Below, piece by piece: positions 1 through 6,916 of a stretch of DNA of 11,744 nt; position 1 is the first letter of the stretch; each line of letters begins with the position of its first letter. The notes beneath the pieces are model-generated. The model made no database searches and had not been told where the DNA came from. It saw only the letters and a list, made by a program, of their open reading frames with translations. The position numbers and the translations under genes are program-made. Location of the stretch: the NCBI GenBank assembly GCA_031285695.1, contig JAITVR010000227.1, positions 1-11,744 on the forward strand, written 5' to 3'. The stretch comes from Prevotellaceae bacterium (GTDB taxonomy: Bacteria > Bacteroidota > Bacteroidia > Bacteroidales > UBA932).

Positions 1-1493
1 GTGTTGTTGGGTTCAAGCTTTAGCGATTTTGCAAAATATTTGTCCACCTTAGCGTAGCTGTTTTGCATAAAGTAAACATCGCCCATGGACGAGTACAGCT
101 GCGCCAAAAGCACAGTATCGGTGGGCATTGCAGCCTTTTCGGCCTGCTGCCAAAAGTGCAGCGCGTCGGCGTACCTTTGCTGCTGAAAGTTGGCTACACC
201 TTTCAAGTAGCTTACGCGAAATTTTTCTTCCGAAAAAACGGTTGAAAAATCATCTAACTCCTTTTGTAAGTGCGCCCACTCGCGCCGCGCAATGAGCATG
301 TCCAAAAACAAATTCCATGCCTGGTAGTAGGCCATTGATTCGAGCGCCTCAGCTACAAAAAATCTTGATGTGCGCTTATTTTTTATAGCATCTAACAAAC
401 GGTCATCGTACGCACCCCGCGCTGTTATTAACTTTAGCGCTATAAAAGCCTTATCAACGCGCTTGGTTTGAAGCAAGTATTTTGCAAAAAGCAGCTCCAG
501 CTGATACGAATATTTTGTGCGCGAAAGCGCGTAAAGCGAATCAATCTGAGGCGCAAATTTTTGCTCAACTTCAGGAAATTGCAGCAAAAAATCCAGCACC
601 TGAAGCTTGGCTCCGCTTGGCGTTTCTTTGGCCGAAAAAAGCGTAAGCAACGATGAAAAATATCCATCAAAATTTGACGAGCGGCGGTAGTAATCGCACT
701 GCGCCATAAGGAATTCCTGCGAGGTTGAATCCAGCGTTTTGGCATGCTCCAGCGCGCAGCACGAAAGCGAATCGGCGTTACATGCGCCGTATAGCTCCGC
801 AAGCATCAGGCAGTAGCGTTGCTCGCCGGGGTGCATTTCTACCAAAGTTTTGGCCTCCACAATGGCCTCATCTATTTTTCCCTGCTTGTATAAAAAACCT
901 TGCTTGGACACCTGGCTTGCCTCGTCAACGCCAAAATTTTGCTGGTAGCGCGTGAGCATTTGCACCGCATCATCGTACTTTTTTTCCCTGTCGTAAACCA
1001 GCATGAGCTCAACGTAAGCCTCTTGCAGCTTAGGATTGAGCGCAATAGATTTTTCGTAGCAAGCAGTCGCTTCGGCAAAATTTTCGCTTACTGCCAGCTG
1101 CTGCGCCAAGTGAAAAGCGTACCAAACGTTGGCTGTATCGAGCCTGTAGGCCGTTTGCAAAAGCGCAATTGCCTTCTCGTTTTGGTTGGTGGCAACAGCA
1201 ATTTTTGCCAGCTCGTAAAAGCACGCATCGCAGCAGGGGTCAGCCTTTATGGCACGCTGGTAGCAGTACACCGCTCCCTTTATATCGTTAAAAGTAGTGC
1301 GCTTTTTGCCCTCATGAAAAAAATAAATTTGCTCCTGCCGCTTGCGCTCCGAAATAGGTTTACACTCCGTTTTTTCAGAAAAAGACGGAATTTTTACGAC
1401 CGCATTTTCATTTTTTGGCTGCTTTGCTTTTGCAAAAACAGCCAACGAAAACAGCAGCAGCAGTAGTAAAAATATGTGCTTTAATTTTTTCAA
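1..1493 (-). CDS. Exported tetratricopeptide-repeat (TPR) protein, C-terminus beyond the window
   Basis: The reverse strand reads open for 497 codons without a stop and leaves the window at its left edge. A TAA lies two codons upstream of a TTG at 1493, and no in-frame ATG occurs for well over 100 codons, so TTG is the likely start. Residues 1-21 form a signal peptide: KKLK, then a leucine-rich core, then AVFA before the probable cleavage site. Helical TPR-like units follow at about 66-170 (signatures such as AVYCYQRAIKADP and AEATACYEKSIALNP). Further units sit near residues 420-497, ending in YFAKSLKLEPNN. TPRs are protein-interaction scaffolds, so a periplasmic or outer-membrane assembly role is plausible, but no specific function can be read. 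The gene lies 71 nt downstream of dut on the same strand. From memory, a flippase-dut-TPR order is common in Bacteroidota. Family is sure, role unknown. Confidence 0.88.
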   Translation of the reverse strand, partial: MKKLKHIFLLLLLLFSLAVFAKAKQPKNENAVVKIPSFSEKTECKPISERKRQEQIYFFHEGKKRTTFNDIKGAVYCYQRAIKADPCCDACFYELAKIAVATNQNEKAIALLQTAYRLDTANVWYAFHLAQQLAVSENFAEATACYEKSIALNPKLQEAYVELMLVYDREKKYDDAVQMLTRYQQNFGVDEASQVSKQGFLYKQGKIDEAIVEAKTLVEMHPGEQRYCLMLAELYGACNADSLSCCALEHAKTLDSTSQEFLMAQCDYYRRSSNFDGYFSSLLTLFSAKETPSGAKLQVLDFLLQFPEVEQKFAPQIDSLYALSRTKYSYQLELLFAKYLLQTKRVDKAFIALKLITARGAYDDRLLDAIKNKRTSRFFVAEALESMAYYQAWNLFLDMLIARREWAHLQKELDDFSTVFSEEKFRVSYLKGVANFQQQRYADALHFWQQAEKAAMPTDTVLLAQLYSSMGDVYFMQNSYAKVDKYFAKSLKLEPNN

Positions 1494-1564
1494 TTTTTAT
1501 AAAAAACTGAGCTCAAAATGACAATGCAAAATTTTATCGCTTTATCCTTTTATCTTTTTTATCG

Positions 1565-1999
1565 CTATTTTCTTCCCGTGTGCCCAAAACCTCCATCGCC
1601 GCGAGCGGTTTCGCTCAGTGCATCAACAGGTTGCCACGCTATGCGCTCGTAGCGCGCCACCACCATTTGCGCAATGCGTTCGCCACTTTTGAGCATAAAC
1701 GCTTCGGTGGATAAGTTGGCAAGCGCCACTTTTATTTCGCCGCGGTAATCGGCGTCAATGGTGCCCGGCGCGTTGGCCACCGTAATACCAAACTTAGCCG
1801 CCAAGCCGCTTCGCGGACGAATTTGCGCCTCAAATCCGTCGGGCAATTCAATAAAAATTCCCGTGGGCACAAGCATTCGTGCATGCGGCGCAAGCAGCAT
1901 ATCCTCGGTAATATTTGCCCGTAAGTCAAGCCCCGCCGACTGTTCAGTGGCGTACTGTGGCAGCTCAAAGGCTGATTTATTTACAACTTTTACCTGCAT
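1565..1999 (-). CDS. dut: Deoxyuridine 5'-triphosphate nucleotidohydrolase (dUTPase)
   Basis: Hydrolyses dUTP to dUMP and pyrophosphate, keeping uracil out of DNA and supplying dUMP for thymidylate synthesis; a cytosolic homotrimer in this family. With the ATG at 1999 the protein is 144 aa, the usual length. All five trimeric dUTPase motifs are visible in order: SAGLDLRA (21-28), RPRSGLAAK (61-69), [16 protein letters not shown] (76-91, with the catalytic Asp82 and uracil-stacking Tyr85), GERIAQMV (106-113) and the P-loop-like [10 protein letters not shown] (133-142). A TTG at 2011 is also in frame, but it falls inside a short AT-rich repeat and would add four residues unlike the family N-terminus, so ATG 1999 is preferred. 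It sits 36 nt downstream of the flippase stop and upstream of the TPR gene, so it is probably part of the same transcript. No anomaly was seen. Confidence 0.97.
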   Translation of the reverse strand: MQVKVVNKSAFELPQYATEQSAGLDLRANITEDMLLAPHARMLVPTGIFIELPDGFEAQIRPRSGLAAKFGITVANAPGTIDADYRGEIKVALANLSTEAFMLKSGERIAQMVVARYERIAWQPVDALSETARGDGGFGHTGRK

Positions 2000-2005
2000 T
2001 ATAAA

Positions 2006-2033
2006 TTTCAAGTTTCAGATTTCAAATTCCAAA
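2006..2033 (-). repeat. Short AT-rich 14-bp repeat between flippase and dut
   Basis: On the minus strand two 14-bp units lie back to back: TTTGGAATTTGAAA (2033-2020) and a diverged TCTGAAACTTGAAA (2019-2006). The first unit recurs exactly on the plus strand at 5970-5983. The copy fills nearly all of the 36-nt gap between the flippase stop and the dut start, so it will lie in the mRNA just ahead of the dut initiation region. Whether it has a function is unknown. Confidence 0.7.
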
Positions 2034-2035
2034 TT

Positions 2036-3541
2036 TTACCTCTTCAATTTTTGCGTAACTTGCCGCAAAATCGGTTTTCCATCGCGCCACAAGGCAATGC
2101 CGGCGTACAAAATGAGCAGCAGCGTTCCGGTGGCAACCCTCAGCGCAGGCGAAAGCCCAAAATGCCTGCTTGCCAGCGCAAAGATAGCATAAATGCTCAA
2201 GCCTAACGCTATGTAAAAGCCAATTGATTTTAAATTGTATGGAATACGGTAAAATTTTTGCCCCAACATGTAGCTCACGGCCACCATTACCGCGTAGCTG
2301 AAAAAGTGCGCCCAAGCCGCGGCGTAGTAGCCGTAGCGCGGAATAAACAGCACGTTGACCAGCAGCGTAACCAGCAGTCCGCTGGCGGTAATGTACACCG
2401 CGTAGTTCGTTTTGCCCGACAGCTTGTACCACATGGAAAGGTTGAACGAAACACCAAGTAACACATTGGCAATCAGCATAATAGAAACAATTCCGAGCGC
2501 TGAGCGAAAATCTTTTCCCAAAAAATATTCGAAAATATCCATGTAAAAAACCACAAAAAGAAAAATGCTCATGGCAAAAATAACGAAGTACTTCATTACA
2601 TCGGCAAAGAGAATGCGGGTTTTTCCGTCGTCATTTTTTCCGCCCTGCGAAAAGAAAAAAGGCTCGGCAGCGTAGCGAAACATTTGCACAAAAAGCACCA
2701 TGAGCACCGCCAGCTTTGTGGTGGCGCCGTACACGCCCAGCTCCTGCATGGCAATGGACGAATCGGGGTACAAATGTTTGAACAAAAGTCGGTCCAAATA
2801 ATCGTTGGCCACACCCGGCAAACCCGCTATGAGCAAGGGAAGCGAATAGACCAGCATTTTTTTGAGCAGCGAAAATGAGAACGAAAATCGAATGCTGAAA
2901 ATGGTGGGCAGCAGCAGCAAAAACGACAGTAAGCTGCTCAACAAATTGGCCGTAAAAATGTAGCCCACATCTATTTTTTCAGAAAAAAATTGCAGCAAAA
3001 ATGAGTCGGGATTTTTTGCAAAATAAGCTGGTAAAAACGTGAAAAAAATCACGCTAATGGCCACGTAAAACACCACGTTGAGCAGCTTGAACAGCGCAAA
3101 AGTTTTTGCCTTGCGCAAAAATCGCAGCCGCGCAAAGGGAATGGCCGTAAACGCATCGAGCGCAATAACGGCGGCCATTTGCAGCACGTAGCTTTGGTTG
3201 TCGGGGTAGCCCATTTGCGCGCTGACGCCCGAAAGATTTTTCCATATCACTACAAAAAATAAAACCGAGGTGGCAAGCAGCGAAACAATGGCGGTAGAAA
3301 AAACCTGGTTGGGATTTTGCTCTTGCCGCGACGAAAAACGGAAAAAACCCGTTTCCATACCGTACGTGAGCAGCACCAGCAAAAAGGCAACGTAGCTGTA
3401 AAACTCCGTAAACACGCCGTACTGCGTAGGGCTCAGCACGCGCGTGTGGTATATTACCAGCAGGTAGTTGATGAGCCGCGCCACCATAGTGCTAAGGCCG
3501 TAAATGGCGGTATCGCCCGCCAAGCGCTTGAGTGGATTCAC
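2036..3541 (-). CDS. MATE/Wzx-type polysaccharide (lipid-linked oligosaccharide) flippase
   Basis: A 501-aa polytopic membrane protein of the MOP/MATE superfamily, most like polysaccharide-biosynthesis (Wzx/RfbX-type) flippases, which move lipid-linked saccharides across the inner membrane. The N-terminus (LAGDTAIYGLSTMVARLINY, then a YGVF..FYSYVAFLLVLLTYGMETGFFRF stretch) has the family's typical first two helices. About a dozen hydrophobic spans follow, with a charged tail ending in KLKR. The reading frame stays open to a TTG at 3691, but those 50 extra residues lie wholly within the patatin C-terminus in another frame and lack helix-1 character. The GTG at 3541, 7 nt after the patatin stop, gives the expected N-terminus (V/M-NPLKRLAGD), so I chose it. 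The substrate cannot be told: no glycosyltransferases are adjacent, so this is not a typical O-antigen or capsule cluster. Confidence 0.9.
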   Translation of the reverse strand: MNPLKRLAGDTAIYGLSTMVARLINYLLVIYHTRVLSPTQYGVFTEFYSYVAFLLVLLTYGMETGFFRFSSRQEQNPNQVFSTAIVSLLATSVLFFVVIWKNLSGVSAQMGYPDNQSYVLQMAAVIALDAFTAIPFARLRFLRKAKTFALFKLLNVVFYVAISVIFFTFLPAYFAKNPDSFLLQFFSEKIDVGYIFTANLLSSLLSFLLLLPTIFSIRFSFSFSLLKKMLVYSLPLLIAGLPGVANDYLDRLLFKHLYPDSSIAMQELGVYGATTKLAVLMVLFVQMFRYAAEPFFFSQGGKNDDGKTRILFADVMKYFVIFAMSIFLFVVFYMDIFEYFLGKDFRSALGIVSIMLIANVLLGVSFNLSMWYKLSGKTNYAVYITASGLLVTLLVNVLFIPRYGYYAAAWAHFFSYAVMVAVSYMLGQKFYRIPYNLKSIGFYIALGLSIYAIFALASRHFGLSPALRVATGTLLLILYAGIALWRDGKPILRQVTQKLKR

Positions 3542-3548
3542 CGTTTTC

Positions 3549-5885
3549 TTAGTTGTTAAATGCTCGTTTGTTGTGCAAATTATAGCCAAAGCTAATGGCA
3601 AAGTAAATATTTTGCCCCTGCTTATCGTAGTACGAAATTGAGGCGGCAAGCGGCCCCACAGGAGTGTTGAACACCAGCGTGGCCGCGCCAATGAGGCTAA
3701 ACATGCGCAGCTCGCTTTTATACCTCACCGGCTCCATTACGTTTTCTTTGCTCAGCACCGTAAGCGGCTGAAAAAAATACGCTTCGGTGCGCAAAAAAAA
3801 TCGCTCGGACAGCGCAAACGTTGGAATTAAGCCCGCCGCCACGTACGCGCTTGCCCTAAATCTTTCGAGAAAAAAACCGGGCAGGTTGGGCAGCGGCGCA
3901 AAGGCCGGCAGCATAAGCAGCGTAGAGTAGTAGTCGCTAAACGGCGCCTTTTCCGACCAAACCGCCTCCACGTGGTAGCCCACGCCAAAGTGCCGCCACT
4001 TGGCGTAATCCTGCCGCATGTACTTTAGTGTCCAAAATCTCCGATGCCCCTTAAACTGATTTTTTCCCAGCGTTGCCGAATCAATGCCCACGGCGGTAGT
4101 TCCAAAGGTGTGATTTTCCGAACCCCAAACGTACCCTATTGACACTTGCTCCAACACCCCACTTGTTGGCAACTGTTTGATATTCAATGTGTTACAATCA
4201 ATTGAAAGGCTGCCTACAAGAAAGTTAAAGCGCATTTCTTCGGATATATCAACCGATGAAAAATTGGCGTGCGTGTAGTAGTTTGCCCCGCGCGAACCAC
4301 CTGCAAAGCTAAGCCGCAGCGCGCTGTTGCGCACAAACCGCGTGCCCAGGCTGAGCTTGCCAAAAGCTTCATTATCGCGCAAAAAATCGGGGCGCGTGTC
4401 GCTAAAAATCATGTCGGGGTTGTTGCTGTAGTAGTCAAAGTTGTTGCGCGTTATGTTCAGCTCGTAAAACAGCGGAAGGCCGCCCACGCCGTTGCGCGTA
4501 TCAATGCGGTTGTAGAATTTTAGCGAGTTGTAAACGTTACCAAAGTAAACGTTGCCGCCCACGCGCAGCCGCATTTTTGAAAAAAGGCGCTGATATTCGC
4601 CGCTAAAAAACCCAAGGTTGGAAAAGGTAGAAATGCTGCCGCCAAACGCCAGCCGTAGGTTGGGCGCAGCAGTAGCGCGCAGGTTGATGTTGTAGGCGCT
4701 GTCGGCCGCGCAAAAGCTGGCCGTGGGAAAAAAGGTATTTACCGCCTCATCGGCCACCACGCCAAAGTAGCTTCGCTTAATTTGCCCCAGCGAAAACGTT
4801 TTGCCTTCCTTTTTCTCGCTCAGCATTTCCCTTGTAACGTAAGACTTTAGGCCTTCGTTCACGCCGTTTACCGAAACGCTATCGAAGCGCAGCGGCGGAA
4901 TTTTTTTGCGAAAAGCAAGGCGCTTTTGCTGCATTTCTTCTGCCGAAATTCGGCGCTGCACGCGGCTTTTTATGGTGGGCATTTGCTGCATCGTTTCGCG
5001 GTAGCCGGCGTCCACCAGCATTTTTACTTTCGTAAAATCCATAAGGTCCACGCGTAGCGAATCAACGCTGATGAGCACTCCCCTACTCGGCGCTATTTCA
5101 TACTCCACGCGGCGCAGCATGAGGTTGGTAAGGTGCGAAAAAACATCGTCCTCGGTGGGGCGTTCGTAGGCTTCGGTGCACTTTACGCCAATGATAAAAT
5201 CGGGCGAAAAATCTTTTTCTGCTACGTTTACCGGAAAGTTGTTGACCATGCCGCCATCGAACAGCAGCAAGCTATCCACCACAGCGGGTTTAAAAATTCC
5301 GGGAAAGCTCATGGAGGCGCGAATGAGCGTGCCCACATCGCCGCGCGCGGGCACGTATGGCCGCTCGTTGTACGTATCGTACGACACGGCGCGAAAGGGA
5401 ATCATCAAGCTGTCCAAGCTATTTTTGGCGGCCGCCGTTGCGCCTGCAAATAGCTGCATGAAGGCAAAATCCATTTGGTACGGCGGCACAAGGTTGGTGG
5501 GCAGCACAAATTTGACGCGCCCGCTGCGGTCAATATTCATGCGCAGCGAAAACATTTCTGCATCATCTTCGCGCTGCCGGTAGTAGTAGCTCCCTTCGTG
5601 CTCAAAGCTGCCGGTTGACCATTTTTTAAAATCTTTTGACTGCAAAAAATTCACAATTTCGTCAACCGAGTAGCCCGCAGCGTACATACCGCCTACAATG
5701 GCACCAATGGAGGTACCCACCACCGCATCAACGGGAATTTGGTTTTCCTCCAGCGCCTTTAGCGCGCCCAAATGCACCAAACCCTTGGCGCCGCCGCCGC
5801 TGAACACCACCGCCACGCGCTGCGCAGGCAACAGCGTTGTGCACAGCAAAAAAGCAAGGAGCAGGTATAGCTTCGGCTTGAACAT
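3549..5885 (-). CDS. Patatin-like phospholipase with POTRA and outer-membrane beta-barrel (PlpD/RssA-like)
   Basis: The protein is 778 aa from the ATG at 5885; a TTG two codons earlier is less likely. Residues 1-21 are a signal peptide ending LLPA, with Q22 as the mature N-terminus. The patatin domain spans about 23-300: oxyanion-hole GGGAKG (30-35), nucleophile elbow GTSIG with Ser59, and the DGG box with Asp210, so the Ser-Asp dyad is intact. A POTRA-like segment follows at about 330-408 (RFDSVSVNG, KTFSLGQIKRSY). From about 409 to the end there are alternating aromatic and polar strands typical of an Omp85-superfamily barrel, ending FAISFGYNLHNKRAFNN. Known members are type Vd autotransporter-like lipases; in Bacteroidota the patatin domain is predicted to be exported or periplasmic. 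Substrate (phospholipid or other acyl ester) is not determinable here. It is first in the minus-strand run, 7 nt before the flippase. Confidence 0.93.
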   Translation of the reverse strand: MFKPKLYLLLAFLLCTTLLPAQRVAVVFSGGGAKGLVHLGALKALEENQIPVDAVVGTSIGAIVGGMYAAGYSVDEIVNFLQSKDFKKWSTGSFEHEGSYYYRQREDDAEMFSLRMNIDRSGRVKFVLPTNLVPPYQMDFAFMQLFAGATAAAKNSLDSLMIPFRAVSYDTYNERPYVPARGDVGTLIRASMSFPGIFKPAVVDSLLLFDGGMVNNFPVNVAEKDFSPDFIIGVKCTEAYERPTEDDVFSHLTNLMLRRVEYEIAPSRGVLISVDSLRVDLMDFTKVKMLVDAGYRETMQQMPTIKSRVQRRISAEEMQQKRLAFRKKIPPLRFDSVSVNGVNEGLKSYVTREMLSEKKEGKTFSLGQIKRSYFGVVADEAVNTFFPTASFCAADSAYNINLRATAAPNLRLAFGGSISTFSNLGFFSGEYQRLFSKMRLRVGGNVYFGNVYNSLKFYNRIDTRNGVGGLPLFYELNITRNNFDYYSNNPDMIFSDTRPDFLRDNEAFGKLSLGTRFVRNSALRLSFAGGSRGANYYTHANFSSVDISEEMRFNFLVGSLSIDCNTLNIKQLPTSGVLEQVSIGYVWGSENHTFGTTAVGIDSATLGKNQFKGHRRFWTLKYMRQDYAKWRHFGVGYHVEAVWSEKAPFSDYYSTLLMLPAFAPLPNLPGFFLERFRASAYVAAGLIPTFALSERFFLRTEAYFFQPLTVLSKENVMEPVRYKSELRMFSLIGAATLVFNTPVGPLAASISYYDKQGQNIYFAISFGYNLHNKRAFNN

Positions 5886-5908
5886 TCGCAATAAAAGTAG
5901 TATCTTTG
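5877..5908 (+). promoter_or_regulatory. Candidate Bacteroidota-type promoter for the cyclophilin gene
   Basis: TATCTTTG at 5901-5908 matches the Bacteroidota -7 consensus TAnnTTTG, and CTTG at 5877-5880 lies 20 bp upstream, the usual spacing to the -33 TTTG element (one mismatch). Transcription would begin near 5914 and give a roughly 105-nt leader to the ATG at 6021. The -33 element overlaps the start of the divergent patatin gene. Inferred from motif matching alone. Confidence 0.55.
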
Positions 5909-5955
5909 CGCTGCAAAACTCCGAATTTCAAGCTACAAATTACGCTTGCGGAAAA

Positions 5956-5983
5956 TTTGGAATCTGAAGTTTGGAATTTGAAA
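5956..5983 (+). repeat. Short AT-rich 14-bp tandem repeat in the divergent spacer
   Basis: Two adjacent 14-bp units, TTTGGAATCTGAAG (5956-5969) and TTTGGAATTTGAAA (5970-5983). The second is identical to the minus-strand unit just upstream of dut at 2033-2020. Flanking inverted matches (AATTTCAA at 5924-5931 with TTGAAATT at 5978-5985; CTACAA at 5933-5938 with TTGTAG at 5984-5989) could allow an AT-rich stem-loop. Confidence 0.7.
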
Positions 5984-5995
5984 TTGTAGAACCTA

Positions 5996-6003
5996 CAAAG
6001 TTA
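5996..6003 (-). promoter_or_regulatory. Candidate -7 element for the minus-strand patatin operon
   Basis: Read on the minus strand this is TAACTTTG, a match to TAnnTTTG. A TTTG lies upstream at 6031-6028, but at 24 bp, wider than the usual 19-21. If used, transcription starts near 5990 and the leader runs about 105 nt to the ATG at 5885. Motif evidence only. Confidence 0.35.
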
Positions 6004-6020
6004 CCACAAATAACACTCCT

Positions 6021-6851
6021 ATGAAAGCAAAATACATCGCTTTAGCTGTTTTTCTGATTGCTGCAGCAGCTTCAGCCTCTTTTTGTCAAACCAAAAAACA
6101 AAATAAAAAACCTGTGGAAAAAACTATTCTCATCGAAACCAACCTTGGCAACATCAAGGTTAAGCTGTACAACGAAACGCCGCAGCACCGCGATAACTTT
6201 GTAAAATTAGCCGAAGAAGGCTTTTACAACGGCCTCATTTTTCACCGCGTAATCAAGGATTTCATGGTGCAAGCCGGCGACCCGCAATCGCGCAACCCGC
6301 AGCCCGGCCGCCAGTACGGCGCCGGCGACCCCGGATTTACCATTCCTGCCGAGTTCAACACCGCGCTCATTCACAAAAAAGGCGCGCTTTCCGCAGCCCG
6401 CACCGGCGACCAAGTGAACCCCGAAAAGCGTTCATCGGGCTCGCAATTCTACATCGTTCAAGGTAAAAAAATGAGCGACCAAGAGCTCAACCAAATGGAA
6501 ATGAACGTAAGCCAGCAGCCGCTGCAAAAAATGTTCAACGAAATTATTGCCGCCGAAGAGCAAAAGCTCAGGGCGCAGGGCGTAAAAATCAACTACGATT
6601 CGCTCGTTGACGTAGCGCGCCAGCAGGTAATGGCCAAGTGGGAAACCATGGAAAAATTTAAGTACACGCCCCAGCAGCGCGAAGCCTACAAAACCCTTGG
6701 CGGCACGCCATTTTTGGACGGCGGCTACACCGTTTTTGGCGAAACCATCGAAGGGCTCGACGTTGTGGACAAAATTGCCGCCGTGCAAACCGCCCCCGGC
6801 GACCGCCCCGTGCAAGATGTTATGATTTTGAAAATGACGGTTTTAAAATAG
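6021..6851 (+). CDS. Exported cyclophilin-type peptidyl-prolyl cis-trans isomerase
   Basis: Catalyses cis-trans isomerisation of X-Pro bonds, here probably in the periplasm. The protein is 276 aa. Residues 1-19 form a signal peptide (MKAKYIALAVFLIAAAASA). A Cys at 22 follows, but SFC is a poor lipobox, so signal peptidase I cleavage is more likely than lipidation. The cyclophilin core begins at about 35: ILIETNLGNIKVKLY, then FHRVIKDFMVQAGD with catalytic Arg76, Phe81 and Gln84, SSGSQFYIVQGKK (140-150) and GGYTVFGETIEGLDVVDKI (234-252). Between these last two blocks sits a hydrophilic, largely helical insert of about 78 residues (151-228), which makes the protein longer than a minimal cyclophilin. 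Inserts of this kind are known in Bacteroidota homologues. The ATG is preceded by an A-rich leader. pheS follows after 65 nt on the same strand, so co-transcription is possible. Confidence 0.95.
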   Translation: MKAKYIALAVFLIAAAASASFCQTKKQNKKPVEKTILIETNLGNIKVKLYNETPQHRDNFVKLAEEGFYNGLIFHRVIKDFMVQAGDPQSRNPQPGRQYGAGDPGFTIPAEFNTALIHKKGALSAARTGDQVNPEKRSSGSQFYIVQGKKMSDQELNQMEMNVSQQPLQKMFNEIIAAEEQKLRAQGVKINYDSLVDVARQQVMAKWETMEKFKYTPQQREAYKTLGGTPFLDGGYTVFGETIEGLDVVDKIAAVQTAPGDRPVQDVMILKMTVLK

Positions 6852-6856
6852 TAACA

Positions 6857-6909
6857 AGTGACTTTTCGTGACAAGAACCGTCACGTTTGTCACTCGTCAC
6901 ATTTGTCAC
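6857..6909 (+). repeat. GTCAC-rich repeat and hairpin between the cyclophilin gene and pheS
   Basis: Nearly the whole gap is built from GTCAC/GTGAC blocks. AGTGAC (6857-6862) and CGTGAC (6867-6872) pair with GTCACG (6880-6885) and GTCACT (6889-6894) around the loop AAGAACC, giving a two-step stem with a TTTT/TTT internal loop. In addition CGTCACGTTTGTCAC (6879-6893) is repeated directly at 6895-6909 with one change. No T-run follows, so it does not look like an intrinsic terminator. Confidence 0.75.
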
Positions 6910-6916
6910 CTAAATT

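Noticed and set aside
900..1466. A 188-codon plus-strand open frame over the TPR gene.
   Set aside because: It is antisense to a continuous minus-strand TPR frame with signal peptide and TPR patterns, and its own translation resembles no family.
1758..2192. A 144-codon plus-strand frame across dut and the flippase end.
   Set aside because: It is antisense to dut, whose five motifs are all intact on the other strand.
3542..3691. The 50-codon N-terminal extension of the flippase frame to a TTG at 3691.
   Set aside because: It lies entirely inside the patatin C-terminus in another frame and lacks the flippase's first helix; GTG 3541 fits both spacing and family.
6867..6885. The CGTGAC/GTCACG hairpin as an intrinsic terminator of the cyclophilin gene.
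   Set aside because: No T-run follows the stem; the sequence is better described as a repeat array.
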